Positions 15,276 to 23,256 of a stretch of 23,256 nt of DNA are shown piece by piece (within the stretch, counting starts at the first letter, position 1; each line of letters starts with the position of its first letter). The notes beneath the pieces are model-generated. The model was not told where the DNA came from, did no database searches, and saw only the letters and a list, made by a program, of their open reading frames with translations. The DNA is from an uncultured Gammaproteobacteria bacterium (GTDB taxonomy: Bacteria > Pseudomonadota > Gammaproteobacteria > Arenicellales > UBA868). Location of the stretch: assembly GCA_913051905.1 (NCBI GenBank), contig CAJXBY010000018.1, positions 1 through 23,256 of the forward strand. The letters run 5' to 3'. Both the position numbers and the translations under genes were made by a program.

Positions 15276-15295
15276 GGCTCGAATTGTTTCGGGCC
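15276..15295 (+). promoter_or_regulatory. Hairpin in the rpoZ leader
   Basis: The arms GGCTCGAA (15276-15283) and TTCGGGCC (15288-15295) form an 8-bp stem with one G-T wobble and a 4-base loop. It ends 33 bases before the rpoZ ATG. An overlapping longer-range inverted repeat, CCTTCGG (15228-15234) with CCGAAGG (15270-15276), could compete with it. No T-tract follows, so it is not an intrinsic terminator. A role in mRNA processing or rpoZ translation is possible. Confidence 0.4.
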
Positions 15296-15328
15296 TCATC
15301 CCCCGCAAGATTTGATGGAGAAACACCT

Positions 15329-15694
15329 ATGGCAAGAATTACCGTCGAGGATTGTCTCGAACACGTCGACAACCGTTTTCAGCTGGTCCTGGTTGCGGCC
15401 AAACGGGCTCGGCAGCTCGGGTTCGGGGCAGATCCACTGGTTCCCGAAGATCGGGACAAACCGACAGTGATTGCCTTACGCGAGATTGCCGAGGGTCTAG
15501 TGACACCCGAGATCCTCGAAGAACCAGAAAGAGATCTTGAGAAAGAACTGTTCGGTGAAAGTGAGCAAATCGATGACGATCAGCTAGTCGGCGCTGATGA
15601 CCCGGACGACAACAAAACGGACGCAACGGCTGACGATACGGAAGACAGTGATGCCGACAACAGCGGCGAAGAGGAGGAACAGCCCCCAAGCTGA
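15329..15694 (+). CDS. rpoZ: RNA polymerase omega subunit with long acidic tail
   Basis: A 121-residue protein; E. coli omega is 91. The N-terminal [23 protein letters not shown] and the segment [12 protein letters not shown] are the omega core that clamps the beta-prime C-terminus; omega also forms part of ppGpp site 1. The start is ATG at 15329, with GGAG 8 bases upstream; the open frame extends further back to 15239 but that part is not conserved. From about residue 70 the tail is very rich in Asp and Glu, about 30 residues longer than in E. coli. Its last 44 bases overlap the predicted spoT start in another frame. Confidence 0.94.
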   Translation: MARITVEDCLEHVDNRFQLVLVAAKRARQLGFGADPLVPEDRDKPTVIALREIAEGLVTPEILEEPERDLEKELFGESEQIDDDQLVGADDPDDNKTDATADDTEDSDADNSGEEEEQPPS

Positions 15695-17828
15695 ACACCC
15701 ACGTGTTCCGGATATACCTGCCGGACGCGTTCTGATCAGCGATCTCCTTCAGGTTCTTGAACAGTATCTGGATCCGGAGGAAGTAAAGGGGGTATATCAG
15801 GCGTATCTGTTTGGCGCCCAGGCTCATGATGGCCAGCTGCGGCGCAGCGGAGAAGCCTACATTTACCACCCCCTGTCCGTCGCAGCCATTCTGGCCGATA
15901 TGCGACTGGACAGTCCCAGCATATCCGCCGCCATTCTGCACGATGTCATTGAAGACACACCGACCGGCCGTGAGCAGTTAGCCACAGCGTTCGGTGATGA
16001 CATCGCTCGTCTGGTCGATGGTGTCAGCAAAATTGACCAGATCGAGTTCGAATCCCAGGAGCATGCAGAGGCGGAAAACTTCCGCAAGATGCTGCTGGCG
16101 ATGGCTCAGGACATCCGCGTCATCCTTATCAAGCTGGCTGACCGCATCCACAATATGCGGACACTGGATTCACTGAAAGCGGACAAACGCAAGAGAATTG
16201 CCCGCCAGACGCTGGACATCTTTGCACCAATCGCCAACCGGCTGGGCATGTATACCTGGACCCAGGAACTCGAGGACTTAAGCCTCAAACATCTGTACCC
16301 CAAGCGGTACGAGGCAATACGCAAGGAACTCGCGAAACGTCGTGGTAACCGGCGAAAAATCATCGAGAAAACACGGAACAAGATCGCCGAAGAAGTCGAG
16401 CAGGCCGCAATCGAAGCAACCGTTGTCGGCAGGGAAAAGAATATTTACAGCGTCTACCGAAAGATGCAGGAGAGACGGGTTCCGTTGGTCGAGATGGGGG
16501 ATATCTTCGCGATCAGGATCATCGTCAGAACGGTGGATGAATGCTACCGAGTACTGGGACTGATTCACAATCTGTACAAGCCCCTACCCGGTAAGTTCAA
16601 GGACTACATCGCAATCCCGAAGGCAAACGGTTACCAGTCTCTGCACACGCTGCTTTTTGGGACGTTCGGTCAGAGCATTGAGGTGCAGATCCGTACCGCC
16701 GAAATGCACCGGGTGGCCGAGACTGGCGTTGCTTCTCACTGGCGGTACAAGTCAAAGTCAGACGACGAGCCCACCGGAATTTCTGCTCACCGTTGGCTGG
16801 TCGACCTGATCGAAATCCAACAGGGGGCCGGTAACCCCTCGGAATTCCTCGAGCACCTAAAAACGGATCTTTTCCCTGATGAGATTTATGTGTTTACCCC
16901 CAAAGGGGACATCAAGAAACTTCCTAAGGGAGCCAGCGCACTCGATTTCGCCTACGCCGTACACTCCGATGTCGGCAACCACTGTATAGGCGCGAGGATC
17001 AACAACGAACCCATACCCTTGCATCATGTTCTGCAAAACGGTGATCACGTCGAGGTCCAGACTGCCCGGTCAGCGATGCCCACACCTTTGTGGCTTCATT
17101 ATGTGGTTACCGGAAAGGCCCGGGCCGAGATTCGGCATTACCTCGAAACCCAGCAGCACGGGGATGCAGTCAAACTGGGCCGCCAGTTGCTCGATCAGGC
17201 GCTGCGATCGGTCGGCCTGACGACGCGTCTAAAGACCAGCCAGAAGATTGAGCTGCTGAAACGACTGGACCGGGAAGACTGGAACGAGTTGCTTGCAGAC
17301 CTCGGTTCCGGTCGCCGGCTCCCCATCGTGGTTGCCCGCCAGCTACTGCAGGATTCTGCGGTAGCCCCCAAAAAATCGAGAGCCCAGCCGCTTCCCATCA
17401 GGGGTGTTGAGGGGATGAGTGTCTCCTACGCGCGCTGCTGCCGGCCCATCCCTGGCGACCGTATTGCGGGGCTGTTTTCCAAGGGGCGCGGAATCGTGAT
17501 CCACACCACCACCTGTCCGAATGCTGCGAAGCAGGTCAAAACACCGGAAAACTGGATCGGGGTCGAATGGTCTGACGAGGTCAAGGGTGAATTCCAGGCG
17601 GATATCCGGCTGGAAGTTCTCAATCGCCGGGGTGTTCTGGCCCAGCTGGCAGCACTGGTGGCCGAAGAAGAGTCCAATATCAACAGCGTAGCCGTCAACG
17701 CCCGTGATAACCGGAATTCGACAATACGTTTTACTATCGAAGTGACAGACCGACAGCACCTGGCGCGTATCATCAGACGGCTCCGAGCCCGGCGGTCGGT
17801 CATCCGGGTGTTCAGAGCCCGCGGTTGA
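15651..17828 (+). CDS. spoT: Bifunctional (p)ppGpp synthetase/hydrolase SpoT
   Basis: A 725-residue protein; E. coli SpoT is 702. The hydrolase HD domain has H73, H97-D98 in LHDVIEDTP, and D164 in [12 protein letters not shown]. The synthetase domain follows, with GDIFAIRI (D284), [20 protein letters not shown], and EVQIRT (344-349). Then come a TGS domain (about 409-471), the conserved Cys segment [11 protein letters not shown] (about 595), and a C-terminal ACT domain (last 80 residues). All hydrolase residues are present, so degradation of (p)ppGpp is expected, with synthesis likely. ATG at 15651 is chosen, with GGAAG nearby; it overlaps rpoZ by 44 bases. ATG is also available upstream in frame, but the residues before YicC-like alignment starts (about 28) are unconserved. 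Confidence 0.95.
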   Translation: MPTTAAKRRNSPQAEHPRVPDIPAGRVLISDLLQVLEQYLDPEEVKGVYQAYLFGAQAHDGQLRRSGEAYIYHPLSVAAILADMRLDSPSISAAILHDVIEDTPTGREQLATAFGDDIARLVDGVSKIDQIEFESQEHAEAENFRKMLLAMAQDIRVILIKLADRIHNMRTLDSLKADKRKRIARQTLDIFAPIANRLGMYTWTQELEDLSLKHLYPKRYEAIRKELAKRRGNRRKIIEKTRNKIAEEVEQAAIEATVVGREKNIYSVYRKMQERRVPLVEMGDIFAIRIIVRTVDECYRVLGLIHNLYKPLPGKFKDYIAIPKANGYQSLHTLLFGTFGQSIEVQIRTAEMHRVAETGVASHWRYKSKSDDEPTGISAHRWLVDLIEIQQGAGNPSEFLEHLKTDLFPDEIYVFTPKGDIKKLPKGASALDFAYAVHSDVGNHCIGARINNEPIPLHHVLQNGDHVEVQTARSAMPTPLWLHYVVTGKARAEIRHYLETQQHGDAVKLGRQLLDQALRSVGLTTRLKTSQKIELLKRLDREDWNELLADLGSGRRLPIVVARQLLQDSAVAPKKSRAQPLPIRGVEGMSVSYARCCRPIPGDRIAGLFSKGRGIVIHTTTCPNAAKQVKTPENWIGVEWSDEVKGEFQADIRLEVLNRRGVLAQLAALVAEEESNINSVAVNARDNRNSTIRFTIEVTDRQHLARIIRRLRARRSVIRVFRARG

Positions 17829-17839
17829 AATTCAACGCC

Positions 17840-17865
17840 GGCACTGGCCCCCAGGGGACCGTGCC
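17840..17865 (+). promoter_or_regulatory. GC-rich imperfect hairpin in the spoT-recG gap
   Basis: GGCAC (17840-17844) pairs with GTGCC (17861-17865), and inside these a GG/CC step and a CCC/GGG run extend the stem past single-base bulges (T at 17845, A at 17858). It occupies most of the 45 bases between the spoT stop and the recG start. No T-tract follows, and recG has no clear ribosome site next to it, so translation may be coupled or structure-dependent. Confidence 0.3.
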
Positions 17866-17873
17866 CTGTAACG

Positions 17874-19952
17874 ATGGCTGAGAAGGTTCAGCAATCCGTC
17901 ATTGAACTCCGGGGCGTGGGACCACACCTTCTGTCCAAGCTGGAACGCCTCGGGATCCGCAGTGTTCAGGACATCCTCTTTCATTTGCCCCTGCGTTACC
18001 AGGACCGTACTCGGCTGACACCGATCGGTGGGCTGCAGACGGGCAGCGAAGCACTGATCCAGGGTGTGATCGATGTATCTGGCGTGCGGATGGGCGCCCG
18101 CCGCAGCCTGGTCACGGTGGTCTCGGACAATACCGGCCGGATTGCGATGCGCCAGTTCCGTTTCACGACGGCCCAGCAGCGGGCGCTCCAGCGCGGCCGC
18201 CCGATCCAGTGTTTTGGCGAGGTTCGAGGTGGTCCGTCGAGTCTGGAAATGGTTCATCCGGAGTATCGGTTGCTACGGGATGACGATCCGGTTTCTCCCG
18301 AGAACAATCTGACCGCGATCTATCCCACGACCGACGGCATCGGTCAGCGGAAGTGGCGGGATCTTGCCCGTCAAGCATTAGATTCCATCGGTCGAGATGT
18401 CGAGGAACTGCTGCTGCCGGAAACCGGCATTCCCGGAGGCCATATCTCTCTGGCTGAGGCCCTCGAATACCTGCACCGCCCACCGCCGGGGACTGACCCG
18501 TTGGCCCTGCGCGACCCAGCCCACCCGGTACGACAACGACTGGTGTTTGAAGAGATTCTCGCCCATCACATCGCTATCAGGCGCCGCCGGCATCATCTGG
18601 ATCAGTTCGCGGCACCGGAAATCTCAACAGACCTGCACCTGTGGCAGCGATTGTGTGAGCAGTTGGATTTCGAACTGACGGGTGCACAGCAACGTGTGGT
18701 CGGCGAGGTTCTTAGTGATCTCGCCCAACCGCGTCCTGCCCTGCGCCTGGTGCAGGGCGACGTCGGGTCCGGCAAGACGGTGGTCGCTGCAGCGGCAGTG
18801 CTCGCAGCAGTTGAGGCCGGCTGCCAGGCCGTGATCATGGCACCGACCGAGCTGCTTGCCAAGCAGCACTTGACGAGCTTTGAGCAGTGGCTCAGGCATG
18901 TCGGCGTGGAGGTCGTGTGGTTGACGGGCCGGCTGGGTGCCAGCGATCGACGGTCTGCGTATCAGAAACTTGCTAACGATGAGGCTCAGGTCGCGATCGG
19001 TACCCACGCGCTGTTCCAGGCGGGAGTGGTATACCAGAACCTGGGTCTGGTTGTAGTCGATGAGCAGCACCGATTCGGTGTTGAACAGCGCTTAGCGCTG
19101 AGGGACAAAGGCCGCTCCGATGGTCAGGCACCTCACCAGCTGGTCATGACGGCCACTCCGATTCCACGTTCTCTGGCAATGGTCATGTACGCTGATATGG
19201 AAATTTCGGTGATCGACGAGATGCCGCCCGGGCGCCGCCCTGTGGAGACGGTCGTCCTGCCGAATACGAGAAGAGACGAAGTGCAGGACCGTATTCGCCA
19301 GGCGTGTGCGCGTGGTAGACGGGCCTACTGGGTGTGTCCGTTGATCGATGAATCAGAGATTCTGGCAGTCGAGGCAGCAAACAGCCGGGCGGAATCGCTG
19401 CAGAAGGCGCTGCCTGAACTGCGCGTCAGCGTACTGCACGGCCGTAGCAGGCCGGCAGAAAAGGATGCGGTCATGGAGGATTTTCGTGCCGGCAGGATCG
19501 ACCTGTTGGTTGCCACCACCGTGATTGAGGTCGGTGTGGATGTTCCTGAGGCGAGTCTGATGGTCATCGAAAATGCTGAGCGAATGGGGCTCGCCCAGTT
19601 GCACCAGCTGCGCGGACGGGTTGGCCGGGGTACGGAAAAATCTGTTTGTGTACTGATGTACCAGGCTCCGCTGGGCAGCAATGCCCGGGAGCGGTTGTCG
19701 ACGATGCGCCGGACTAACGATGGGTTCGCGATCGCCCGCAAGGACCTGGAACTCAGAGGACCGGGAGAACTGCTTGGTGTCCGTCAGAGCGGTCTGCCGC
19801 AGTTCCGAATCGCTGATCTTGCGCAGGACCACGCTCTGCTGCCCAAGGTCCGGGAAGTGGCTGCTTGGCTGCGCGAAAATCAAAGCCAAGATCAGTTGGA
19901 CCGGCTCGTCGAGCGTTGGCTTTCTACAGAGAATGCTTTTTCTGATGTTTGA
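17874..19952 (+). CDS. recG: ATP-dependent DNA helicase RecG
   Basis: A 692-residue protein; E. coli RecG is 693. The N-terminal wedge/OB region begins ELRGVGPHLLSKLERLGI and includes FHLPLRYQDRT. The helicase motifs are Walker A GDVGSGKT (295-302), DEQH (396-399), TATPIPR (426-432), and motif VI QLRGRVGRG (578-586). RecG remodels stalled forks, branched DNA and R-loops. ATG at 17874 gives the expected N-terminus. In E. coli trmH lies between spoT and recG; here the gap is 45 bases and trmH is absent. The gene ends 8 bases inside ubiA. Confidence 0.97.
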   Translation: MAEKVQQSVIELRGVGPHLLSKLERLGIRSVQDILFHLPLRYQDRTRLTPIGGLQTGSEALIQGVIDVSGVRMGARRSLVTVVSDNTGRIAMRQFRFTTAQQRALQRGRPIQCFGEVRGGPSSLEMVHPEYRLLRDDDPVSPENNLTAIYPTTDGIGQRKWRDLARQALDSIGRDVEELLLPETGIPGGHISLAEALEYLHRPPPGTDPLALRDPAHPVRQRLVFEEILAHHIAIRRRRHHLDQFAAPEISTDLHLWQRLCEQLDFELTGAQQRVVGEVLSDLAQPRPALRLVQGDVGSGKTVVAAAAVLAAVEAGCQAVIMAPTELLAKQHLTSFEQWLRHVGVEVVWLTGRLGASDRRSAYQKLANDEAQVAIGTHALFQAGVVYQNLGLVVVDEQHRFGVEQRLALRDKGRSDGQAPHQLVMTATPIPRSLAMVMYADMEISVIDEMPPGRRPVETVVLPNTRRDEVQDRIRQACARGRRAYWVCPLIDESEILAVEAANSRAESLQKALPELRVSVLHGRSRPAEKDAVMEDFRAGRIDLLVATTVIEVGVDVPEASLMVIENAERMGLAQLHQLRGRVGRGTEKSVCVLMYQAPLGSNARERLSTMRRTNDGFAIARKDLELRGPGELLGVRQSGLPQFRIADLAQDHALLPKVREVAAWLRENQSQDQLDRLVERWLSTENAFSDV

Positions 19953-20805
19953 AAGGCTGGTGCTGTACGCCCGCCTGGCCCGCCTCGACAAGCCGGTAGG
20001 ATGGCTGCTGTTGCTGTGGCCGACACTCTGGGCCGTATGGATCGCCGGCCAAGGGAGGCCGGCAGCGCGGATCGTTGCCGTGTTCGTCGTCGGTGTCGTG
20101 GTGATGCGGGCGGCAGGCTGTGTCATCAACGACATCTTTGACCGAGACCTTGATCCGCTAGTCGAACGCACCCGCGAACGCCCACTCGCAAGCGGTGCTG
20201 TTACCGTGCGTGAGGCGTTGGTGATATTTTTTGGGCTGATGATTCTCGCATTGTTCCTGGTGTTACTCCTCAATCGCCAGACCCTAATACTTGCGGTGGT
20301 CGGCGCTGCAATAGCAGCAAGCTATCCATTGGCCAAGCGCTTTACCAATCTGCCGCAGCTTTATCTTGGCGTGGCGTTCTCCTGGGGAATACCCATGGCA
20401 TTTGCAGCGCAGGACAGCCCGCTGATGCCGCTTGCCTGGTGGCTACTGGTTGCTAATCTATTATGGACCGTCGCTTACGACACGATGTATGCGATGGCCG
20501 ACCGACCCGATGACCTGAGAGCAGGTATCAAATCCTCCGCAATCTTGTTTGGCCGGCATGACCTTGTGATAAACGCCTTGTTGCAGGCGCTTGCGCTCGG
20601 GAATCTCGCCCTGATCGGCCACACCCTGAATCTGGGCGGTATGTTTTATGCAGGATTGGCTGCCGCTTCGATCACAGCGGCCTATCAGTATCGGCTTTGC
20701 AAAAATCGTGACCGTAATCAGTGCTTCAAGGCATTTTTGAACAATATCTGGTTCGGCGGATTTGTATTTGCTGGACTGTGGTTAGCATATCTCTTTAAGC
20801 CTTGA
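19945..20805 (+). CDS. ubiA: 4-hydroxybenzoate polyprenyltransferase UbiA
   Basis: A 286-residue inner-membrane protein with about eight hydrophobic helices; E. coli UbiA is 290. It attaches the polyprenyl chain to 4-hydroxybenzoate in ubiquinone synthesis. The first Asp-rich Mg-diphosphate motif is NDIFDRDLD (N62, D63, D66, D70), followed by RPLASGAV. The second is YDTMYAMADRPDD (about 178-190), followed by GIKSSA. The N-terminal LARLDKPVGWLLLLWPTLWA fits the family. The frame is open from 19681 but that part overlaps recG in another frame. ATG at 19945 gives an 8-base recG overlap; ATG at 19933 is the alternative. ubiC is not in the window. Confidence 0.95.
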   Translation: MFERLVLYARLARLDKPVGWLLLLWPTLWAVWIAGQGRPAARIVAVFVVGVVVMRAAGCVINDIFDRDLDPLVERTRERPLASGAVTVREALVIFFGLMILALFLVLLLNRQTLILAVVGAAIAASYPLAKRFTNLPQLYLGVAFSWGIPMAFAAQDSPLMPLAWWLLVANLLWTVAYDTMYAMADRPDDLRAGIKSSAILFGRHDLVINALLQALALGNLALIGHTLNLGGMFYAGLAAASITAAYQYRLCKNRDRNQCFKAFLNNIWFGGFVFAGLWLAYLFKP

Positions 20806-21016
20806 TGGTTGGAGGAGCGAGTTGGGGATGAACGAAAGGAGGCTGAAAGATGACATGTCGAATTAACAGCTCACCCGGGCGAAGAAAATTCTGGAAAAGA
20901 ATATTGCCAACGCTTCTGACTGGATCGTCCTGAACCAGACGATGCACACTTTGAGCAACTGGGCGAAAGAAGACTCGGTTCTTCGTCGTTGGTTGGTGCG
21001 GGGCCTTAAACGGCTG

Positions 21017-21118
21017 CTAGGTGGCGAACGGAAATCGGTACCGGCAAAAGCCTTAAAGGCTTTTGCAAAGTTGGCAAACCCTCGTCGAAAGCCTTGGCCA
21101 CTGGGGTTCGCCACCTAG
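21017..21118. repeat. 13-bp perfect inverted repeat flanking a hairpin
   Basis: CTAGGTGGCGAAC (21017-21029) is repeated exactly inverted as GTTCGCCACCTAG (21106-21118). The 76 bases between hold a smaller palindrome CGGTACCG (21036-21043) and the terminator-like hairpin at 21044-21066. Bases just outside the arms do not pair, and no flanking direct repeat is obvious. It could be a small palindromic element, an extended RNA structure, or a degenerate insertion end. The right arm contains the stop codon of the HEAT-like frame. Confidence 0.5.
21044..21066. terminator. Bidirectional terminator-like hairpin between ubiA and uvrD
   Basis: GCAAAAGCCTT (21044-21054) pairs with AAGGCTTTTGC (21056-21066) around a single central A, so 10 pairs with a 3-base loop are likely. 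The A4 and T4 runs flank the core stem on each side, the usual form of an intrinsic terminator that works on both strands. The position between convergent ubiA and uvrD supports this. It also falls inside the HEAT-like frame (residues AKALKAFAK), so some symmetry could come from coding. Confidence 0.55.
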
Positions 21119-21148
21119 GCGGCAATGACTGAGTAGTTCGCAACGGGA

Positions 21149-23256
21149 TTAGCAGGCCTCAAGGTTGGCATAGGCGAGTACCAACCACTTGCTTCCTGTA
21201 TTTTCAAAATGAACCTGAACCCTCGCATGTTCGCCCTGTCCCTCGACTCGAACCACCGTACCGTACCCGAATTTCTCGTGGTGTACCCGCCGGCCCAGTG
21301 CGACATCTCCGGTTGCAGACGCCGCGGCGGCGTCCGTTTCGGCGTGATTTGCTGTTAAGCTGGAACCGCCTTGGTGGACTGATGCGCTGCGCACCTCATC
21401 AAGGAGCTCAGCCGGTATTTCTCTAACAAAACGGGACGGCCTGGTATAGTTTTCCCGGCCATGCAGACGTCTGACCTCTGCCCAGGTCAGGAAAAGCTGT
21501 TCCATCGCCCGGGTCATTCCGACGTAACAGAGCCTGCGTTCCTCCTCCAGCCGGCCCGGTTCTTCTATTGATCGCTGATGGGGAAAAAGTCCCTCCTCCA
21601 GGCCGCATAAAAACACCAGGGGGAATTCCAGGCCCTTCGCCGAATGCAGGCTCATTAGCTGAACACAGTCTTCCCACTCTTCAGCCTGCCCTTCGCCGGC
21701 CTCGAGCGCGGCATGGGAAAGGAAGTCCGACAGCGGGTCCGGGTGTTCTTCGTCCGCTGGATCAAAGTTAAAATTGCGTGCGGCACTGACCAGTTCTTCC
21801 AGGTTCTCTATCCGGGTCTGGGCTTTTTCTCCTTGCTGTTTGCGATAGTGCTCAAGTAAGCCACTGCGTTGAACCACCGCATCGGTCTGTTCGGTGAGTT
21901 CCAGGTGTTGTGTCGAAGCATCGAGTTCGTCGATCAAGTCGATAAACCGCTGCACGACCGACCGTGTCCTGGATGGAAAGTCGCCCGACCCGGTCAGTCG
22001 GACCGCCGCGGCCCACATGGAAATTTTCTGATCTCTTGAGAGTTCCCTGATCATGCTGATTGTGCGGGTGCCGATGCCTCGGGTCGGGACATTGACTACC
22101 CGCTCGAAGGCGGGGTCCGAACTCCGGTTTGAGATCAGGCGCAGGTAAGCGAGTGCATCCTTGATCTCGGCCCGTTCGAAAAAGCGCAGCCCGCCGTAAA
22201 CGCGATAGGGAATTGCTGCGCTGAGCAACAGTTCCTCAAAAACACGGGACTGTGCATTTGAACGGTAGAGAATCGCAACTGAATCGCGGCGTCGGCCATC
22301 CTGAACCCATTGCTGCAGACGATCGACAACGAATTGACCTTCATCGATTTCGTTGAAGGCCGCGTACAGCCGGATGGGTTCACCAGCCTTGCCGTCTGTC
22401 CAGAGCTTTTTTCCCATCCTGCCCTGGTTGTGACCGATAACGTTGTTAGCTGCTTCGAGAATGGTCGCGGTCGAACGATAGTTCTGTTCCAGACGAACGA
22501 TCCTGGTGTCGGCAAAATCAGCCTGAAACAGATTCATGTTTTCTACTTTGGCCCCTCGCCAGCCGTAGATGGACTGATCGTCATCACCGACTGCGGTAAT
22601 GTTGTTTCGAGGCTGACTGAGCAGCTTCAGCCAGCGGTACTGAATGCTGTTGGTATCTTGGAATTCATCGATCAGGATATGCTCAAAACGTTCCCGATAG
22701 GTATCCCTGAGCGGTTCATTGTTGTGCAGCAGTTCCTGGGCTCTCAAAAGCAGTTCGGAAAAATCCACCAGTCCAAAACGCTGGCAGAGATCTTCGTAAT
22801 AGGCGTAGATCCGAATTAGGGTCTGTTGCTGATGATCATTGGATCCCTCGAGTTGTGCGGGACGCCGTCCGTCCTCCTTGTTGCTGTTGATGAACCACTG
22901 GACCTGGCGTGGCGGCCAGTAGCCTTCGTCCAAGTCAAGCTCTCTGAGTGTTCTGCGTACCAGACGATGCTGATCCTCTGCATCCAGAATTTCAAAGGAA
23001 GCATCCAGTCCAGCCTCCTCGCTGTGTGAGCGCAGCAGCCGGTGGGACAGGCCATGAAAGGTTCCGAGCCACATGCGGCGCATCGGAAACCCGATCATCT
23101 GTTCCACGCGGCTGCGCATCTCTTGAGCGGCCTTGTTGGTGAAGGTGACCGCCAGAATGGACAGTGGTGAGACTTCAAGGGCTTCGATGAGCCAGGCAAT
23201 TCGATGCGTTAAAACCCGGGTCTTACCACTGCCCGCACCGGCCAGCACCAGCATCG
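21149..23256 (-). CDS. uvrD: DNA helicase II UvrD (5' truncated by window edge)
   Basis: The window holds 701 residues starting near the Walker A segment LVLAGAGSGKTRVL; compared with E. coli UvrD (720) only about 23 N-terminal residues are missing. Motifs in order are the P-loop, TFTNKAAQEMR, GTFHGL, DEFQDTN with the DEFQ Walker B, GDDDQSIYGWRGA, EQNYRS, LMSLHSAKGLEFPLVFLCG, and EERRLCYVGMTRA. The C-terminal Tudor-like domain ends GYGTVVRVEGQGEHARVQV and KWLVLAYANLEAC, which distinguishes UvrD from Rep. UvrD is a 3'-5' helicase acting in nucleotide excision and mismatch repair. The ATG at 23254 is internal to the gene. It is convergent with ubiA. Confidence 0.97.
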   Translation of the reverse strand, partial: MLVLAGAGSGKTRVLTHRIAWLIEALEVSPLSILAVTFTNKAAQEMRSRVEQMIGFPMRRMWLGTFHGLSHRLLRSHSEEAGLDASFEILDAEDQHRLVRRTLRELDLDEGYWPPRQVQWFINSNKEDGRRPAQLEGSNDHQQQTLIRIYAYYEDLCQRFGLVDFSELLLRAQELLHNNEPLRDTYRERFEHILIDEFQDTNSIQYRWLKLLSQPRNNITAVGDDDQSIYGWRGAKVENMNLFQADFADTRIVRLEQNYRSTATILEAANNVIGHNQGRMGKKLWTDGKAGEPIRLYAAFNEIDEGQFVVDRLQQWVQDGRRRDSVAILYRSNAQSRVFEELLLSAAIPYRVYGGLRFFERAEIKDALAYLRLISNRSSDPAFERVVNVPTRGIGTRTISMIRELSRDQKISMWAAAVRLTGSGDFPSRTRSVVQRFIDLIDELDASTQHLELTEQTDAVVQRSGLLEHYRKQQGEKAQTRIENLEELVSAARNFNFDPADEEHPDPLSDFLSHAALEAGEGQAEEWEDCVQLMSLHSAKGLEFPLVFLCGLEEGLFPHQRSIEEPGRLEEERRLCYVGMTRAMEQLFLTWAEVRRLHGRENYTRPSRFVREIPAELLDEVRSASVHQGGSSLTANHAETDAAAASATGDVALGRRVHHEKFGYGTVVRVEGQGEHARVQVHFENTGSKWLVLAYANLEAC

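Larger units (their letters stand above)
20828..21118 (+). pseudogene. Fragment of a HEAT-like repeat protein, interrupted
   Basis: A plus-strand frame from 20867 to the TAG at 21116-21118 codes for 83 residues that read as amphipathic helices, with ASDWIVLNQTMHTLSNWAK and LLGGERKSVPAKALKAFAKL resembling the last two helical repeats of small HEAT-like proteins. It has no plausible start of its own. In the same frame an ATG at 20828, with GGAGGAG about 10 bases upstream, codes for only 12 residues before a TAA at 20864-20866 joins directly to the fragment. The picture is a gene that lost its middle and gained a stop, though this rests on visual family resemblance only. The 343-base spacer between ubiA and uvrD holds nothing else obviously coding; a weak minus-strand frame (20863-21114) lacks protein-like features. 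Confidence 0.4.

Noticed and set aside
19353..20273. 306-residue minus-strand frame opposite recG and ubiA.
   Set aside because: Low-complexity Arg/Ser/Thr-rich translation opposite two well-supported genes.
20850..20935. 28-codon frame from ATG 20850, preceded by AAGGAGG at good spacing.
   Set aside because: The translation has no recognisable features and lies in a different frame from the HEAT-like fragment; probably chance, though the ribosome site is strong.

Overview
The window looks like chromosomal DNA of a gammaproteobacterium. Base composition appears moderately GC-rich by eye; it was not computed. The evidence is the core order yicC-gmk-rpoZ-spoT-recG followed by a ubiA-type prenyltransferase, a UvrD that reads very close to the enterobacterial protein, and a SbmA/BacA-type peptide transporter. 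No tRNA, rRNA, CRISPR array, intact insertion sequence or phage gene was seen. sbmA (left edge) and uvrD (right edge) are cut by the window.

Layout: (1) 1-704, the C-terminal half of SbmA on the + strand, converging on a minus-strand pair. That pair is a secreted copper-binding protein fusing PCu(A)C and cupredoxin-like domains through a His-rich linker (760-1584), and an MFS exporter (1660-2889). (2) 3143-4216, a nitronate monooxygenase. (3) 4349-11656, a ten-gene minus-strand Mrp-type cation/proton antiporter operon, in transcription order E, F, G, a MrpA C-terminal-like protein, B, C, D1, D2, a 66-residue membrane protein, D3. There is no full-length MrpA; its NuoL-like part seems to be supplied by separate D-like proteins. 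Eight of nine gene junctions overlap by 4 or 8 bases. The ninth is bridged by a possible 14-codon leader frame. (4) 11775-12527, a FadR/PdhR-type GntR regulator with a candidate promoter and a TGGT-N3-ACCA operator just ahead of it. (5) 12675-13553, a soluble Hanks-type kinase with HLD instead of HRD, divergent from yicC. (6) 13685-20805, the plus-strand run yicC, gmk, rpoZ, spoT, recG, ubiA, covering RNA turnover, GTP/ppGpp metabolism, RNA polymerase omega, recombination repair and ubiquinone synthesis. (7) 20806-21148, a convergent spacer holding what reads as a broken HEAT-like repeat gene, overlain by a 13-bp perfect inverted repeat and a terminator-like hairpin. (8) 21149 to the end, uvrD on the minus strand.

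The Mrp complex would exchange cytoplasmic Na+ (or K+) for protons across the inner membrane. The GntR gene lies just upstream on the same strand and could be linked to it, but its operator is seen only at its own promoter. The housekeeping run links nucleotide supply (Gmk makes GDP), stringent signalling (SpoT) and the polymerase subunit involved in ppGpp binding (omega). The most interesting items are the split-MrpA operon with its small membrane protein and possible leader frame, the PCu(A)C-cupredoxin fusion, the GntR operator/promoter, and the nested inverted repeats in the ubiA-uvrD spacer. I found no clearly new defence or mobile system.
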